From Paenibacillaceae bacterium (GTDB taxonomy: Bacteria > Bacillota > Bacilli > Paenibacillales > NBRC-103111): a DNA stretch of 64,000 nucleotides. Location: the NCBI GenBank assembly GCA_029256185.1, contig JAQSYI010000038.1, positions 1-64,000 on the forward strand, read 5' to 3'. Each line of letters begins with the position of its first letter. The first letter of the stretch is position 1. Shown piece after piece: positions 34,926-43,212 of the stretch. The position numbers were made by a program, and so were the translations under genes. The notes under the pieces are model-generated. The model worked only from the letters and a program-made list of their open reading frames with translations. It was not told the origin of the DNA and searched no databases.

Positions 34926-34979
34926 ATAAAAAAATGACCTCCTCTCCCGGCAATTGCGGGATAAGGGGTCATTTTTTTG
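34926..34979. terminator. Terminator of the 35130-35951 membrane gene
   Basis: AAAAAAATGACC pairs with GGTCATTTTTTT over an inner hairpin. It is symmetric, with A- and T-runs on both sides, and lies 150 bases after the stop of the minus-strand gene. Confidence 0.75.
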
Positions 34980-35129
34980 GAAACGGCAGAATAGCATCTG
35001 CGGGGATGATCGTTTGATTTCCGGATAAACGCGCACGGCGTCGAAGAACGCTGTCAGGCGTTCTTCCTTGAAAGATCAGACTTACATGCCGCTGCACGGT
35101 ACCACTGTTGAATGAAAGGACGGGAGCAG

Positions 35130-35951
35130 TTATTTCCAGCCTGCTTTGGTCATATAGAGCTCGTGTTGGGCGGCGATGGCCCAGACGCTGAACAGGGTCT
35201 GGAAGAAGCGGTAAGCCTGATAGACAACCAGCATCCAGAAGCCGGCCCACATGATGGTGGAGGAGAGAACCGCTAGAGAGCATAGTGCTGTTGCCAGCAA
35301 GATCAGAACGGATATCCCCAGCATGAGCGGAAGGGAACGCAGGGCCGTGCCCAGTGTTCGAAGAATGGAATCGGCTTGGACCCTGCCGAATTGCAGGTAC
35401 ACAAACAGCAGATGTATTAAAAAACTGTAAACCGCCAGAAATCCCAACTGGGGCAGCATGCCGTAGGCCAAGTCAGTATAGGAGGCCGCCGTGGCGAAGG
35501 AGGCTTGCAGCTTGGGGCTTATCCACCAGAGAGGCAGCAGAGTGAGCGCTGTCTTCGCCGCGTACAACAAGGTATAGCTGCGCCAGTGCTCGGCAATTCC
35601 CCTTACGAACCGGTATCCCGCGTTGAAGTGGGTATTGGACAAGGAGTAAAACAGACCTGCATTGAGAAGGGGAGTACATACCATCCTCAAGACCAGCAGA
35701 ACTGCAAGCAGCCAAATGACAGAATGACTGATATCGGTCTTAAGCAGAACAAACTGGCCTTCGGCGAGAAACAGCCGGGTCTGCGATTCAAAGCCGCTAT
35801 CGCCAGGATACCGGTGCAGCAGAGGCAGCACGATGGATTGGCATAGCTTATACAGCACAATCCCCCAGCAGAACCGGTACAAGAACAACACCAGCACGGG
35901 AAACGGCTGCCGCAGGGTGGCGTGGAAGCCCTTGTTGATATAATGGAACAT
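35130..35951 (-). CDS. Polytopic membrane protein, unknown function
   Basis: 273 residues with about six hydrophobic segments (near 18-38, 78-98, 130-150, 168-190, 210-232, 235-255). AGGAGG is eight to nine bases before the ATG. Similar to uncharacterised Paenibacillus membrane proteins with a paired GFHATLRQPF start; I know no function. It lies downstream of the M1 peptidase gene, separated by a duplicated 67-bp repeat. Confidence 0.65.
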   Translation of the reverse strand: MFHYINKGFHATLRQPFPVLVLFLYRFCWGIVLYKLCQSIVLPLLHRYPGDSGFESQTRLFLAEGQFVLLKTDISHSVIWLLAVLLVLRMVCTPLLNAGLFYSLSNTHFNAGYRFVRGIAEHWRSYTLLYAAKTALTLLPLWWISPKLQASFATAASYTDLAYGMLPQLGFLAVYSFLIHLLFVYLQFGRVQADSILRTLGTALRSLPLMLGISVLILLATALCSLAVLSSTIMWAGFWMLVVYQAYRFFQTLFSVWAIAAQHELYMTKAGWK

Positions 35952-35967
35952 GGGCTGATCCTCCTAA

Positions 35968-36097
35968 GAGTTTTTGAGTTCCATAAGCCGGCGAAGCGGT
36001 TATACGAAAAAACTGGCATCGGAAGCATACACTTGAGTTTTTGAGTTCCATAGGCCGGGCGAAGCGGTTATGAGAAAAAACCGGCATCGGAAGCATA
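35968..36097. repeat. Tandem copy of a 63-bp intergenic element (67-bp period)
   Basis: Copy one 35968-36029 and copy two 36035-36097 both run from GAGTTTTTGAGTTCCATA to GGCATCGGAAGCATA, with a few differences. The element lies between two same-strand genes. Small frames in it are repeat-derived and not genes. Confidence 0.85.
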
Positions 36098-36110
36098 GGC
36101 TGGCTGCCTC

Positions 36111-38096
36111 TTACCAAACAAGCCAGTCGAACAAGGTCTCCACCAACCGGGTTATGCCGATATTCAGGCGGATGTTGCTCCGGTTGTCAATTTCATGCTT
36201 CATGAAGTTGTTGATATGTTTATTTTCCAGCACAAGCGAGTAGTCCGGATCAATAAACACCCAATCCAGCGGCGCGCTATGGGAGAGGGTGAACAGAATT
36301 TCGCTGCCCTGCCCATCCCAGGTTTTATCGACTACTGTTCCGTCTGTGAAGCGGAAGCGGATGGGAACGGATCCGGTTGCAGCACCTTTCTTGCGGATCA
36401 GCGCTTGATTGTTGTAATTTCCGTCTGCTCCCGTTTTCTCCACCTTAATGCCGGCTGCCTCATAATCCACCATCTGCCCGCCGTAAACAAATTGGTCAAA
36501 AAATTCCGCCCAGCTCTTCCCCGTCTTACTCTCCAGCATAGCCTGAAAGTCGGCGGTGGCCGGATGCTTGAACTTCCAACGCTGGAAGTAGCCCCGCATG
36601 ACCTTGTTCATCATGTCCGCGCCGACTTCCTTCTCAATGGCGTGCAGCACCAGTTTGCCCCGGGTGTAGACGTTCTCTGCATATTCGTCATGGCTCCCGA
36701 ATTCCCAGGAGTAGCGGGTAAGGGGTTCCGGAGAGGTAATATAGCTGGCCTCAATGGGCAGATTGGGACTCACTCCATATTCCTTCTCCATCACCTTGTC
36801 TTCCGCATAGGAAGTGAAGCCCTCATCCAGCCAAGCCTCTTCGAACTCATTGGAGGCTACCATGCCGTACCAGAACTGGTGTCCGATCTCGTGGACCACT
36901 ACACGCTCCAGCTCCAGTCCGGGGTTGTTGTCCCCCGCGCCCCAGGCGGTGACCAGAGTGGGATATTCCATGCCCCCCGCTCCGTTGCCCCCCTCCGGCG
37001 GCACCACAACGCTTAGGGTGGAGTAAGGATATTGGCCGTACCACTCGCTGTAACGGGCCAGTGATTTTTTGGCGGCAGCCAGATAACGGGCTCTCAGATG
37101 CTCATGAGCCGGGTCCAGATACAGCTTGATTTTGACCCCGGGAATATTGGGCGAGGAGAAGGGTTCCTCCACATAGATGAAATCCGGGGAAGCGGACCAG
37201 GCGAAATCATGCACATCATCCGCATAGAAACGGTAGGTCTTCTCATCATTCTCGATCACGGCCGGCTTGGTTGGAAAACCGGTGGCAGCCACAGTGTAGG
37301 AAGAGGGAACCTTAATTTTCACATCATAGATGCCAAAATCGGCATAGAACTCGGAGTTGCCATGATACTGATGCAGATTCCAGCCGTCTTCGGTCCGGCC
37401 GCGCGTCCCGGCGGGCTCATACTTGGCCAGCTTGGGGAACCATTGCCCCGCCATGTAGAAGTCACCCGAATAGCCCATTCTGGCGAAAACCTGGGGCATC
37501 TTTACCTGATAATCCATACGCAGGGTGATTTTGCCGCCGGGGAATACGGGTTCAAGCAATGCTACTTTTACCAGGGAGCGGTCGTTCTTGTTTCCGTCAT
37601 CGGGCTGGACATAAGTCAGCCTCTCCATGAGGTTGACTCCCTGCTCTGTTGCGAGGGATTGAAGCTCCATACGGCCGTAGCTGTCCCCTTGCTGCTTGTC
37701 GCCTCTTAACTGGCCGCCCGATTCGGCCATGAAGGTGGTTTTTTTTCCGGAGAAGGCGTTGGGATACAAGTGCAAATACAGCTCTGTGACGGGTTTGCTT
37801 CCCGGATTCTGCCAGGTTACCGTCTGGGCGGCTTGAATCGACTTTTGCTCCGGCTGAAGAGCTGCGGCAATGTGGTACTCCACCAGCCTGTTGCTGAGCA
37901 CAGGGGAAGATTCATACACAGGAGGGCGGGGAATCTCCATGGACAGGGATTCTCCGGCGGATGGCTCATCCCCGTACACCGTGCGGAATGCTTCGTCTTC
38001 CCGGTTAAAGAAGGAGGAGACGGTTATGGTGACAGCCAGTCCGAATACAAGAGCCAGCGTCCACTGGAACATGCGGTTTGACAGATTCGGCTTCAT
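36111..38096 (-). CDS. Membrane-anchored M1-family metallopeptidase
   Basis: 661 residues. An N-terminal membrane anchor (about residues 10-28), then a beta-rich domain, and the zinc site H402-E403-x-x-H406 (VVHEIGHQF) with the third ligand in NEFEEAWLDEGF, the M1 gluzincin pattern. The catalytic domain faces outside. The exopeptidase GxMEN motif appears as GAGGMEYPT, fitting the bacterial M1 branch with that change. A role in peptide trimming at the surface is inferred. Confidence 0.88.
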   Translation of the reverse strand: MKPNLSNRMFQWTLALVFGLAVTITVSSFFNREDEAFRTVYGDEPSAGESLSMEIPRPPVYESSPVLSNRLVEYHIAAALQPEQKSIQAAQTVTWQNPGSKPVTELYLHLYPNAFSGKKTTFMAESGGQLRGDKQQGDSYGRMELQSLATEQGVNLMERLTYVQPDDGNKNDRSLVKVALLEPVFPGGKITLRMDYQVKMPQVFARMGYSGDFYMAGQWFPKLAKYEPAGTRGRTEDGWNLHQYHGNSEFYADFGIYDVKIKVPSSYTVAATGFPTKPAVIENDEKTYRFYADDVHDFAWSASPDFIYVEEPFSSPNIPGVKIKLYLDPAHEHLRARYLAAAKKSLARYSEWYGQYPYSTLSVVVPPEGGNGAGGMEYPTLVTAWGAGDNNPGLELERVVVHEIGHQFWYGMVASNEFEEAWLDEGFTSYAEDKVMEKEYGVSPNLPIEASYITSPEPLTRYSWEFGSHDEYAENVYTRGKLVLHAIEKEVGADMMNKVMRGYFQRWKFKHPATADFQAMLESKTGKSWAEFFDQFVYGGQMVDYEAAGIKVEKTGADGNYNNQALIRKKGAATGSVPIRFRFTDGTVVDKTWDGQGSEILFTLSHSAPLDWVFIDPDYSLVLENKHINNFMKHEIDNRSNIRLNIGITRLVETLFDWLVW

Positions 38097-38349
38097 TTCT
38101 CATTTCACCCCGTTGACAAGCGTCTAAAGGATGTATATGAGGCGGTTGGGACAAATATATCTCCGGCGGCAAAGTCGGTTGGGACAAATCTTCCTGCTGG
38201 GTGAACCGCATATTGTGCCGCCGGCAACAAGGTGGAGGTGGAGCGCTGCTCCAGTTTTGTATCGCGTTAAGCGACTTTGCCTCCATTGTGGATGCGGACA
38301 AACGGGTTTAAGATGAATGGACAGAAGAATACGGGAAGGAGAATTTTAC

Positions 38350-39510
38350 ATGATGAACAAAGCTCATATCGGGCAAACCATTTTGTTTTTGCGGAAAGGA
38401 AGGGGGATCACCCAGGAGCAATTGGCGGCGATGGTTGGAGTTTCGGCAGGCGCGGTAAGCAAATGGGAGAACGGCAATTCGGCGCCGGATATCGCGCTGC
38501 TTGCCCCGTTGGCCCGAGCTCTGCATACATCGTTGGATATTTTGCTGTCCTTTCAGCGGGAGCCGTCGGAGGCTGAGGCCGGCCGGATCAAGCGGGAACT
38601 GGCCGATCTGTTCATCCATCAGGGATACGAGGCGGGAGAGGCGCGGGGGCGGGCGTATCTGGAGGAGTATCCCACCAGCTTCCGGCTGAAATATATTGTG
38701 GCGGCCTTAAATGAAATGTATCTGATGATGTCCGAGCTTGACAGTCCTGCATTTATCGAGGAGAAGCGCCGGGAATCATTGGCCTTGTTCCGGCAGGTGG
38801 CCGATAGCGGGGACGGGGATTACAGGCATGCTGCTCTGTTCTCTCTGGCCCATACCCAGATGGTTCTGGAAAACTATCAGGCCAGCGAAGACGCGCTTAA
38901 GGAGCTCCCCCAAGCTTTCTTCGATCCCATGACCCTGTATCCCACTCTCCTCATGCGGCAAGGGAAGCACAAGGAAGCAGCCAATCTCTGCGCCAAAAAG
39001 CTGCTGCATGATTTGACTCAGGCCAACCTGATGCTGATTGTGATGGCCAATAGTGCCATGGCGGAGGAGACGGAACAGACGGGGAACCCGGAGGAAACCA
39101 CAGAAGCCACAGAAGCCGTGAAAGCTATAGAAGCCGCAGAGGGCGGACAGCCCTTCGCCCGGGCTGCATTATATCTGAATACCGCTCACCAATTGGAGGA
39201 GATGTTCTCGATCGGGCTGGGTTCTGCGGCTTACAACTTAAGCCGGCTGCACCTTAAGGCAGGCCGGCTGGAAGAGGCGGCAGACTGGTTCGCAGTCTAT
39301 GCGGACAGACTGCTTGCTGCCGGTTACGACCATGAGGGGAGCCCTTACTTTGGAGACATCCGGCTGGAGGTTGATCCTGAAGGACAGAAGGTGCTCCGGA
39401 AAAAATTGTTCCAAACCCTGCCCCGGGAAGAGGAATTTCAGCCGCTGAAGGGCTTCCCCGCATATGGGCAAGCCCTAGAAAAGCTGAACGCCGCCGCTGC
39501 CGCGTTATAA
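38350..39510 (+). CDS. XRE-family regulator with tetratricopeptide-like region
   Basis: 386 residues. An N-terminal XRE helix-turn-helix (about residues 7-65, LRKGRGITQEQLAAMVGVSAGAVSKWENGNSAPD) followed by helical repeats resembling TPR to the C-terminus, with a Glu/Thr/Ala-rich insert (about 239-258). AAGGAG precedes the paired ATGs. Such regulators in Firmicutes often sense peptides or bind partner proteins; nothing next door shows the target. Confidence 0.75.
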   Translation: MMNKAHIGQTILFLRKGRGITQEQLAAMVGVSAGAVSKWENGNSAPDIALLAPLARALHTSLDILLSFQREPSEAEAGRIKRELADLFIHQGYEAGEARGRAYLEEYPTSFRLKYIVAALNEMYLMMSELDSPAFIEEKRRESLALFRQVADSGDGDYRHAALFSLAHTQMVLENYQASEDALKELPQAFFDPMTLYPTLLMRQGKHKEAANLCAKKLLHDLTQANLMLIVMANSAMAEETEQTGNPEETTEATEAVKAIEAAEGGQPFARAALYLNTAHQLEEMFSIGLGSAAYNLSRLHLKAGRLEEAADWFAVYADRLLAAGYDHEGSPYFGDIRLEVDPEGQKVLRKKLFQTLPREEEFQPLKGFPAYGQALEKLNAAAAAL

Positions 39511-39554
39511 ATCTCTGACGCTGCTGCCGACTCATTATAAATGGAATGGGGGCA

Positions 39555-41255
39555 TCAGTTCAGTACAAGATCTCCATTAGCCTTAAAGGAATAGGACAAC
39601 TCCCGCTTGATATTGTCCTTGGTATAGGTGATTTTGCCGTCCTTGACCTGCTCCAGCTTGTATAAGTCGGCAGGGGTGGTGTCCACGTCCACATCGAACT
39701 CCTTGTTCAGCTTGGTGTCGTAGCCCGTAATGCCGTACATGGATTCCACAAAAATCAAGTAACGGTTATTAAGCCAGGTGAAGGAGCTGGAGAAGTTGCC
39801 CACATGGATTTCCCGGTCAGGCTCCTCTCCGGCGGGATGCAGCACATAAAAACTTCTGCTGTCATAGCTGGTGTTGTCATTGGGGATAACAATCTTGGCA
39901 CCGTCGGGCGAGACGGCCTGCGAATGGGCGGCCCGCTCCCGGATGTAGCGTTCTCCCGCCAGCCGCCGCTGTTCCTGCAGGAAGACCAGATCCTGGTGCA
40001 GCCGCAGGAGGTAAGGATACGGCGGTTCCGGCAAAGCGGCAAGCGCGGCCGCATCCTCCGGCAGACGGATGCTCTCCGTCAGCGGACCTTCGTAATTGCC
40101 GTATACCTGGATGTAAGGCTCCGCCTGCTCTTCATAGTTAATATCGGCCTCAATACCGGAAGAGACATACGACAGGATATAGCTGCCGCGGGCGTTGTCC
40201 AGGCGGTCGTAGTCCGGCCACCTCAGCTTCATCTCATCCATCGTGCCCATTGCTTCCAGTCCCCCCGCCTGCGCGCGGCTTCGGAGAAGCGCTGCCAGAT
40301 CATGATTGCTCCCGGAGCCGGGTGCTGCCCCGCCCTCAGTCCCTTTCCACCCGCTTCCGGGATACACCGCAATATCGTAGGGAGCAGCCGCCCCGGCGAA
40401 GAAAATATAATAAGACTCCAGCTTGTAGCCGAACACCGGATCCTGCCCTTGATCCTGAAACGGCGGCTTGCCCAGGGCTGCTTCGATCTCTTCTTGCTTG
40501 GACGAAGTGCCGATCGAGCCGATAACGGGCTCTGCATACCGCTTGCGGAATAAAAGGGAGAACACCCTTTGCCGCTGCTCTACTTCCACTCCCTGCTTGA
40601 AGAAAATATCATAATGGTTGGAATAACTGTCCGGAACCCCGAGCATCGCGGCAGCGGCCTCCGGTCCCCAGTTTCCCTTGACGAATCCCTTGAGCAGGGC
40701 ATTGGGCTCTGGAGAGCTAACCGGTGCAATGTAGCTGTAGTGTCTGCTGCTTTCCTTTTGAAAAAAGCCGGTCAACCCGTTGATCTTCGCCAGCTGGAAT
40801 TCCTTCGGCCGGACAGTGTCCGCCTCTGCAATGACGGCTCCTGATTCATCCTTGATTTGGAAGGGCTGTCCTTCCAGAAGATGATACGTTTGATAGAATA
40901 TATCCCGGTAAACAGGCTCCGTATCCAGGCCGGGAGCCTCCATTTGTTTCACGCGGACAATCGAGGGGCTGTTGGCGGAGGCGGGCACCAGTCCCAGCAC
41001 GGTTATGGCATGCTGCTTGTATCTGGCGGCCAGTGTCTGTTCCTGCTCCTTTTGTTTGGGCGTGAGAACGGCAGCCCCCGTCGAAGGGGGCGGGAGGGAT
41101 GCCGCCGAAGATATGGGCGAAGATGCTGCCGGAGACGTTGCCGGGAGAGAGGCGGGCGGCAGCTCATCTGCTGCCTGGTCGCAGGAAGCGAGGGCAAGGC
41201 CTGAGGCCAGCAGGCCTGACGCCAGGGTGAATCGGATCAATCCGGTTCGCAGCAT
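39555..41255 (-). CDS. Lipoprotein of unknown function
   Basis: 566 residues. Lipobox LALASC (cysteine at residue 25), a Ser/Pro/Ala-rich linker to about 60, then a region with repeated SmpA/DUF4309-like blocks (ALLKGFVKGNWGPEAAAAMLGVPDSYSNHYD, SKQEEIEAALGKPPFQDQGQDPVFGYKLESYYIFF) and a C-terminal beta-rich part. GGAGG precedes the ATG. Surface-located. I cannot assign a function. Confidence 0.65.
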   Translation of the reverse strand: MLRTGLIRFTLASGLLASGLALASCDQAADELPPASLPATSPAASSPISSAASLPPPSTGAAVLTPKQKEQEQTLAARYKQHAITVLGLVPASANSPSIVRVKQMEAPGLDTEPVYRDIFYQTYHLLEGQPFQIKDESGAVIAEADTVRPKEFQLAKINGLTGFFQKESSRHYSYIAPVSSPEPNALLKGFVKGNWGPEAAAAMLGVPDSYSNHYDIFFKQGVEVEQRQRVFSLLFRKRYAEPVIGSIGTSSKQEEIEAALGKPPFQDQGQDPVFGYKLESYYIFFAGAAAPYDIAVYPGSGWKGTEGGAAPGSGSNHDLAALLRSRAQAGGLEAMGTMDEMKLRWPDYDRLDNARGSYILSYVSSGIEADINYEEQAEPYIQVYGNYEGPLTESIRLPEDAAALAALPEPPYPYLLRLHQDLVFLQEQRRLAGERYIRERAAHSQAVSPDGAKIVIPNDNTSYDSRSFYVLHPAGEEPDREIHVGNFSSSFTWLNNRYLIFVESMYGITGYDTKLNKEFDVDVDTTPADLYKLEQVKDGKITYTKDNIKRELSYSFKANGDLVLN

Positions 41256-41433
41256 GCTATGAAATCCCTCCGAATTATTGCCAAATATACAGAATATATT
41301 TCCATTTTAAATAGACGCTGCAGGGTAAAATGAAGTTGCTGTCCGTTGGTGGAAATGTGGAGATTATGTTACAGTTAAAGAGCAGCAGCCAAAGCCGGCT
41401 GCCCAAAGACCTGACGATGGCGGTGGATAATAG

Positions 41434-41937
41434 ATGGATATCGAGAGCAAAGGCAAGAAGCCCGGCGGCCTTAATATTGTAAGCGGCAATGTGAAGCATA
41501 AAGGTTTCGGTGCGGGCGCCATTGATCTGTCCAGTGTATCCGGGGTTATCATCGATGGCGGTGAAGCCTATGTGGACAGCGGCACGCTCCATGCCAAGAG
41601 CAGACTGGAGAAGGGCATCAAGTTCACCTCAGACAAAAGTGAAGTGCCAAACGGCCGCAAATGCTGGATTGTCTGGGTGGCGGTGGACCGGGATGCGGAG
41701 GGACAGTTCTACGGCGGCTTGGCGGCATGCGAGCTGCTGGTGGATGAGGAGGCGAAGAAAGGCTGGAAGGTGCTCGCCGATCATGTGAACCGGATGGATA
41801 AAGCCATGAAGCGCCATGTGCTGGTGGATAATCTGGACCCGCAGGAGAAGGACGTGCTCCGTCGGCTTCTGATCAGCCATAACCCCCAGTGGTGGGAACG
41901 CACGCCCGACGAATTGAAGAATGCCTTGGCGAAGTAA
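41434..41937 (+). CDS. ywhD: YwhD-family protein
   Basis: 167 residues, the usual family length. GGLNIVSGNVKHKGFGAGAIDLSSVSGVIIDGGEAYVDSGTLHAKSRLEKGIKFTSDK is the conserved YwhD core, an uncharacterised cytosolic protein of Bacillales. The C-terminal QWWERTPDELKNALAK is also typical. The ribosome site GGCGGTGG is weak. It is divergent from the lipoprotein gene and followed by a terminator. Confidence 0.85.
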   Translation: MDIESKGKKPGGLNIVSGNVKHKGFGAGAIDLSSVSGVIIDGGEAYVDSGTLHAKSRLEKGIKFTSDKSEVPNGRKCWIVWVAVDRDAEGQFYGGLAACELLVDEEAKKGWKVLADHVNRMDKAMKRHVLVDNLDPQEKDVLRRLLISHNPQWWERTPDELKNALAK

Positions 41938-41967
41938 TCCGCGGCGGCATGCTTCCGCGAACCTGTG

Positions 41968-42002
41968 ACAGCCTGTTCCGCTACTGCGGAGGGGCTGTTT
42001 TT
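41968..42002 (+). terminator. Terminator of ywhD
   Basis: ACAGCC/GGCTGT and inner CCGC/GCGG stems, then TTTTTA. Confidence 0.8.
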
Positions 42003-42027
42003 ATGTGAAGGCATAGGCTGATATAAT

Positions 42028-42058
42028 CCCCCCTCGAATCCGATATTTCCCCCCTTAC
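42028..42058 (+). promoter_or_regulatory. Shared regulatory element, copy 1 (upstream of the UxuA-like gene)
   Basis: CCCCCCT (42028-42034), CCGATATTT (42040-42048) and CCTTAC (42053-42058), partly overlapping the -35 box. Copy 2 at 43126-43155 has the same blocks at the same distance from its -35. Likely a binding site of the YesN-like regulator encoded downstream. Confidence 0.6.
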
Positions 42059-42083
42059 ATTTTCGGTTCCATACCCTTACAAT
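42055..42083 (+). promoter_or_regulatory. Promoter of the UxuA-like gene
   Basis: Weak -35 TTACAT (42055-42060), 17 bases, -10 TACAAT (42078-42083). The poor -35 suggests an activator is needed. Confidence 0.6.
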
Positions 42084-42131
42084 GAAAGCGGCTGCAAGCA
42101 GAGTTTGTTATAAAATCGGAGGTTGAGACAA

Positions 42132-43118
42132 ATGATGAGAGTATCGATACAAGTAAAAAGCTGTGATCTCGACGACAGCGATCTGAAGCAGATGTGCCAG
42201 TTGGGTGTAGACTGTCTGGACCTTACCATGGGCGGATCATTTCCCGGAGTACGGGAGCAGGGATATCCGGACCTGGACCGGCTGCTTCAGCTCAAAAGAA
42301 GGATCCGCTCCTTCGGCATGGAGATCAACCGGGTTACTCTTCCCGATTTCAGCGAAGCCTTCATGCTGGACAACCCCGGCTCGGAGCAGGAGCTGGAGCA
42401 TGCCGCCCTGGCGTTGAAGGTGTTCAGCGAAGCCGGACTCACCCTGATCCGCCAACGGTTTGCCGGGGATGTATTTCCCCATATGGCCGAGAATTACTCT
42501 GCCGTTCACCGCGGAGGCTCCATCGCCCGTGGTGAAACCTTGCTGCGGTCAGCGAATCCTGCCCCAACGATAGAGCAGCTTGCGGGCTGGTGGCGGCGAT
42601 TTGACCTGGTGTATGGCAGGCTGGTGCCTTTGGCGGAGGAGTACAACGTCAATCTGGTGGTCCATCCCTCTGATACGCCTCACCACAATACCCCGTTTGG
42701 AGGATTGGGCTTCCACCGGATTATTGATGCGTATCCCAGCCGTAATGTAGGGCTGATCTATTGTGTGGGCACCCGTGGAGAAGCGGGAGGCACCCCGCTG
42801 GTATTGGATGAAATCTATCAATACGGACGCAAGGACAAGATCCGTCTGGTCCACTTCCGCAACATCCGCGGCAGTCTGGCTACCGCCGGAGCTTTTGAGG
42901 AGGCCATGCTGGACGATGGGCACATGAATATGGCCAGGATTCTGCTGGCGCTCCATAAGGTGGGCTATAACGGCTGCATCAACCCCGACCATATCACCTC
43001 CCTTGAGATGGACCGTGGGGCAATCCCCTGGGTGGGATGGGCCTATGCTGTGGGCTATGTGAAGGCGCTGTTGGCCGCCCTGACGGAATTTACCGGTGAG
43101 GCTGCCTGGCGGAACTGA
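42132..43118 (+). CDS. Mannonate dehydratase-like (UxuA-family) enzyme
   Basis: 328 residues in a TIM-barrel form. Conserved metal-site patterns of UxuA are seen: VVHPSDTPHHN, LIYCVGTRGEAGG, RLVHFRNIRG, MLDDGHMNM and GCINPDHI. UxuA dehydrates D-mannonate to 2-keto-3-deoxygluconate; the protein is a little shorter than UxuA and may act on another sugar acid or be an isomerase relative. CGGAGG is nine bases before the ATG at 42132. First gene of the sugar locus. Confidence 0.7.
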   Translation: MMRVSIQVKSCDLDDSDLKQMCQLGVDCLDLTMGGSFPGVREQGYPDLDRLLQLKRRIRSFGMEINRVTLPDFSEAFMLDNPGSEQELEHAALALKVFSEAGLTLIRQRFAGDVFPHMAENYSAVHRGGSIARGETLLRSANPAPTIEQLAGWWRRFDLVYGRLVPLAEEYNVNLVVHPSDTPHHNTPFGGLGFHRIIDAYPSRNVGLIYCVGTRGEAGGTPLVLDEIYQYGRKDKIRLVHFRNIRGSLATAGAFEEAMLDDGHMNMARILLALHKVGYNGCINPDHITSLEMDRGAIPWVGWAYAVGYVKALLAALTEFTGEAAWRN

Positions 43119-43125
43119 TATTTCT

Positions 43126-43155
43126 CCCCCCTGAAGCCGATGTTTGTCACCTTAC
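43126..43155 (+). promoter_or_regulatory. Shared regulatory element, copy 2 (upstream of the binding-protein gene)
   Basis: CCCCCCT (43126-43132), CCGATGTTT (43137-43145) and CCTTAC (43150-43155), with the CCGAT block 15 bases before the -35 box, exactly as in copy 1. Confidence 0.6.
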
Positions 43156-43180
43156 GGATAGCGAAGACACCGCTTACAAT
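43152..43180 (+). promoter_or_regulatory. Promoter of the ABC importer operon
   Basis: Weak -35 TTACGG (43152-43157), 17 bases, -10 TACAAT (43175-43180), followed by GGGAGG and the start at 43213. Confidence 0.6.
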
Positions 43181-43212
43181 AAGGGCAGATCAAACAAGGG
43201 AGGTACTTGAAT

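Noticed and set aside
35687..36117. Short frames beginning MLPMPVFS on the minus strand
   Set aside because: They come from the duplicated intergenic element and overlap real genes in another frame.
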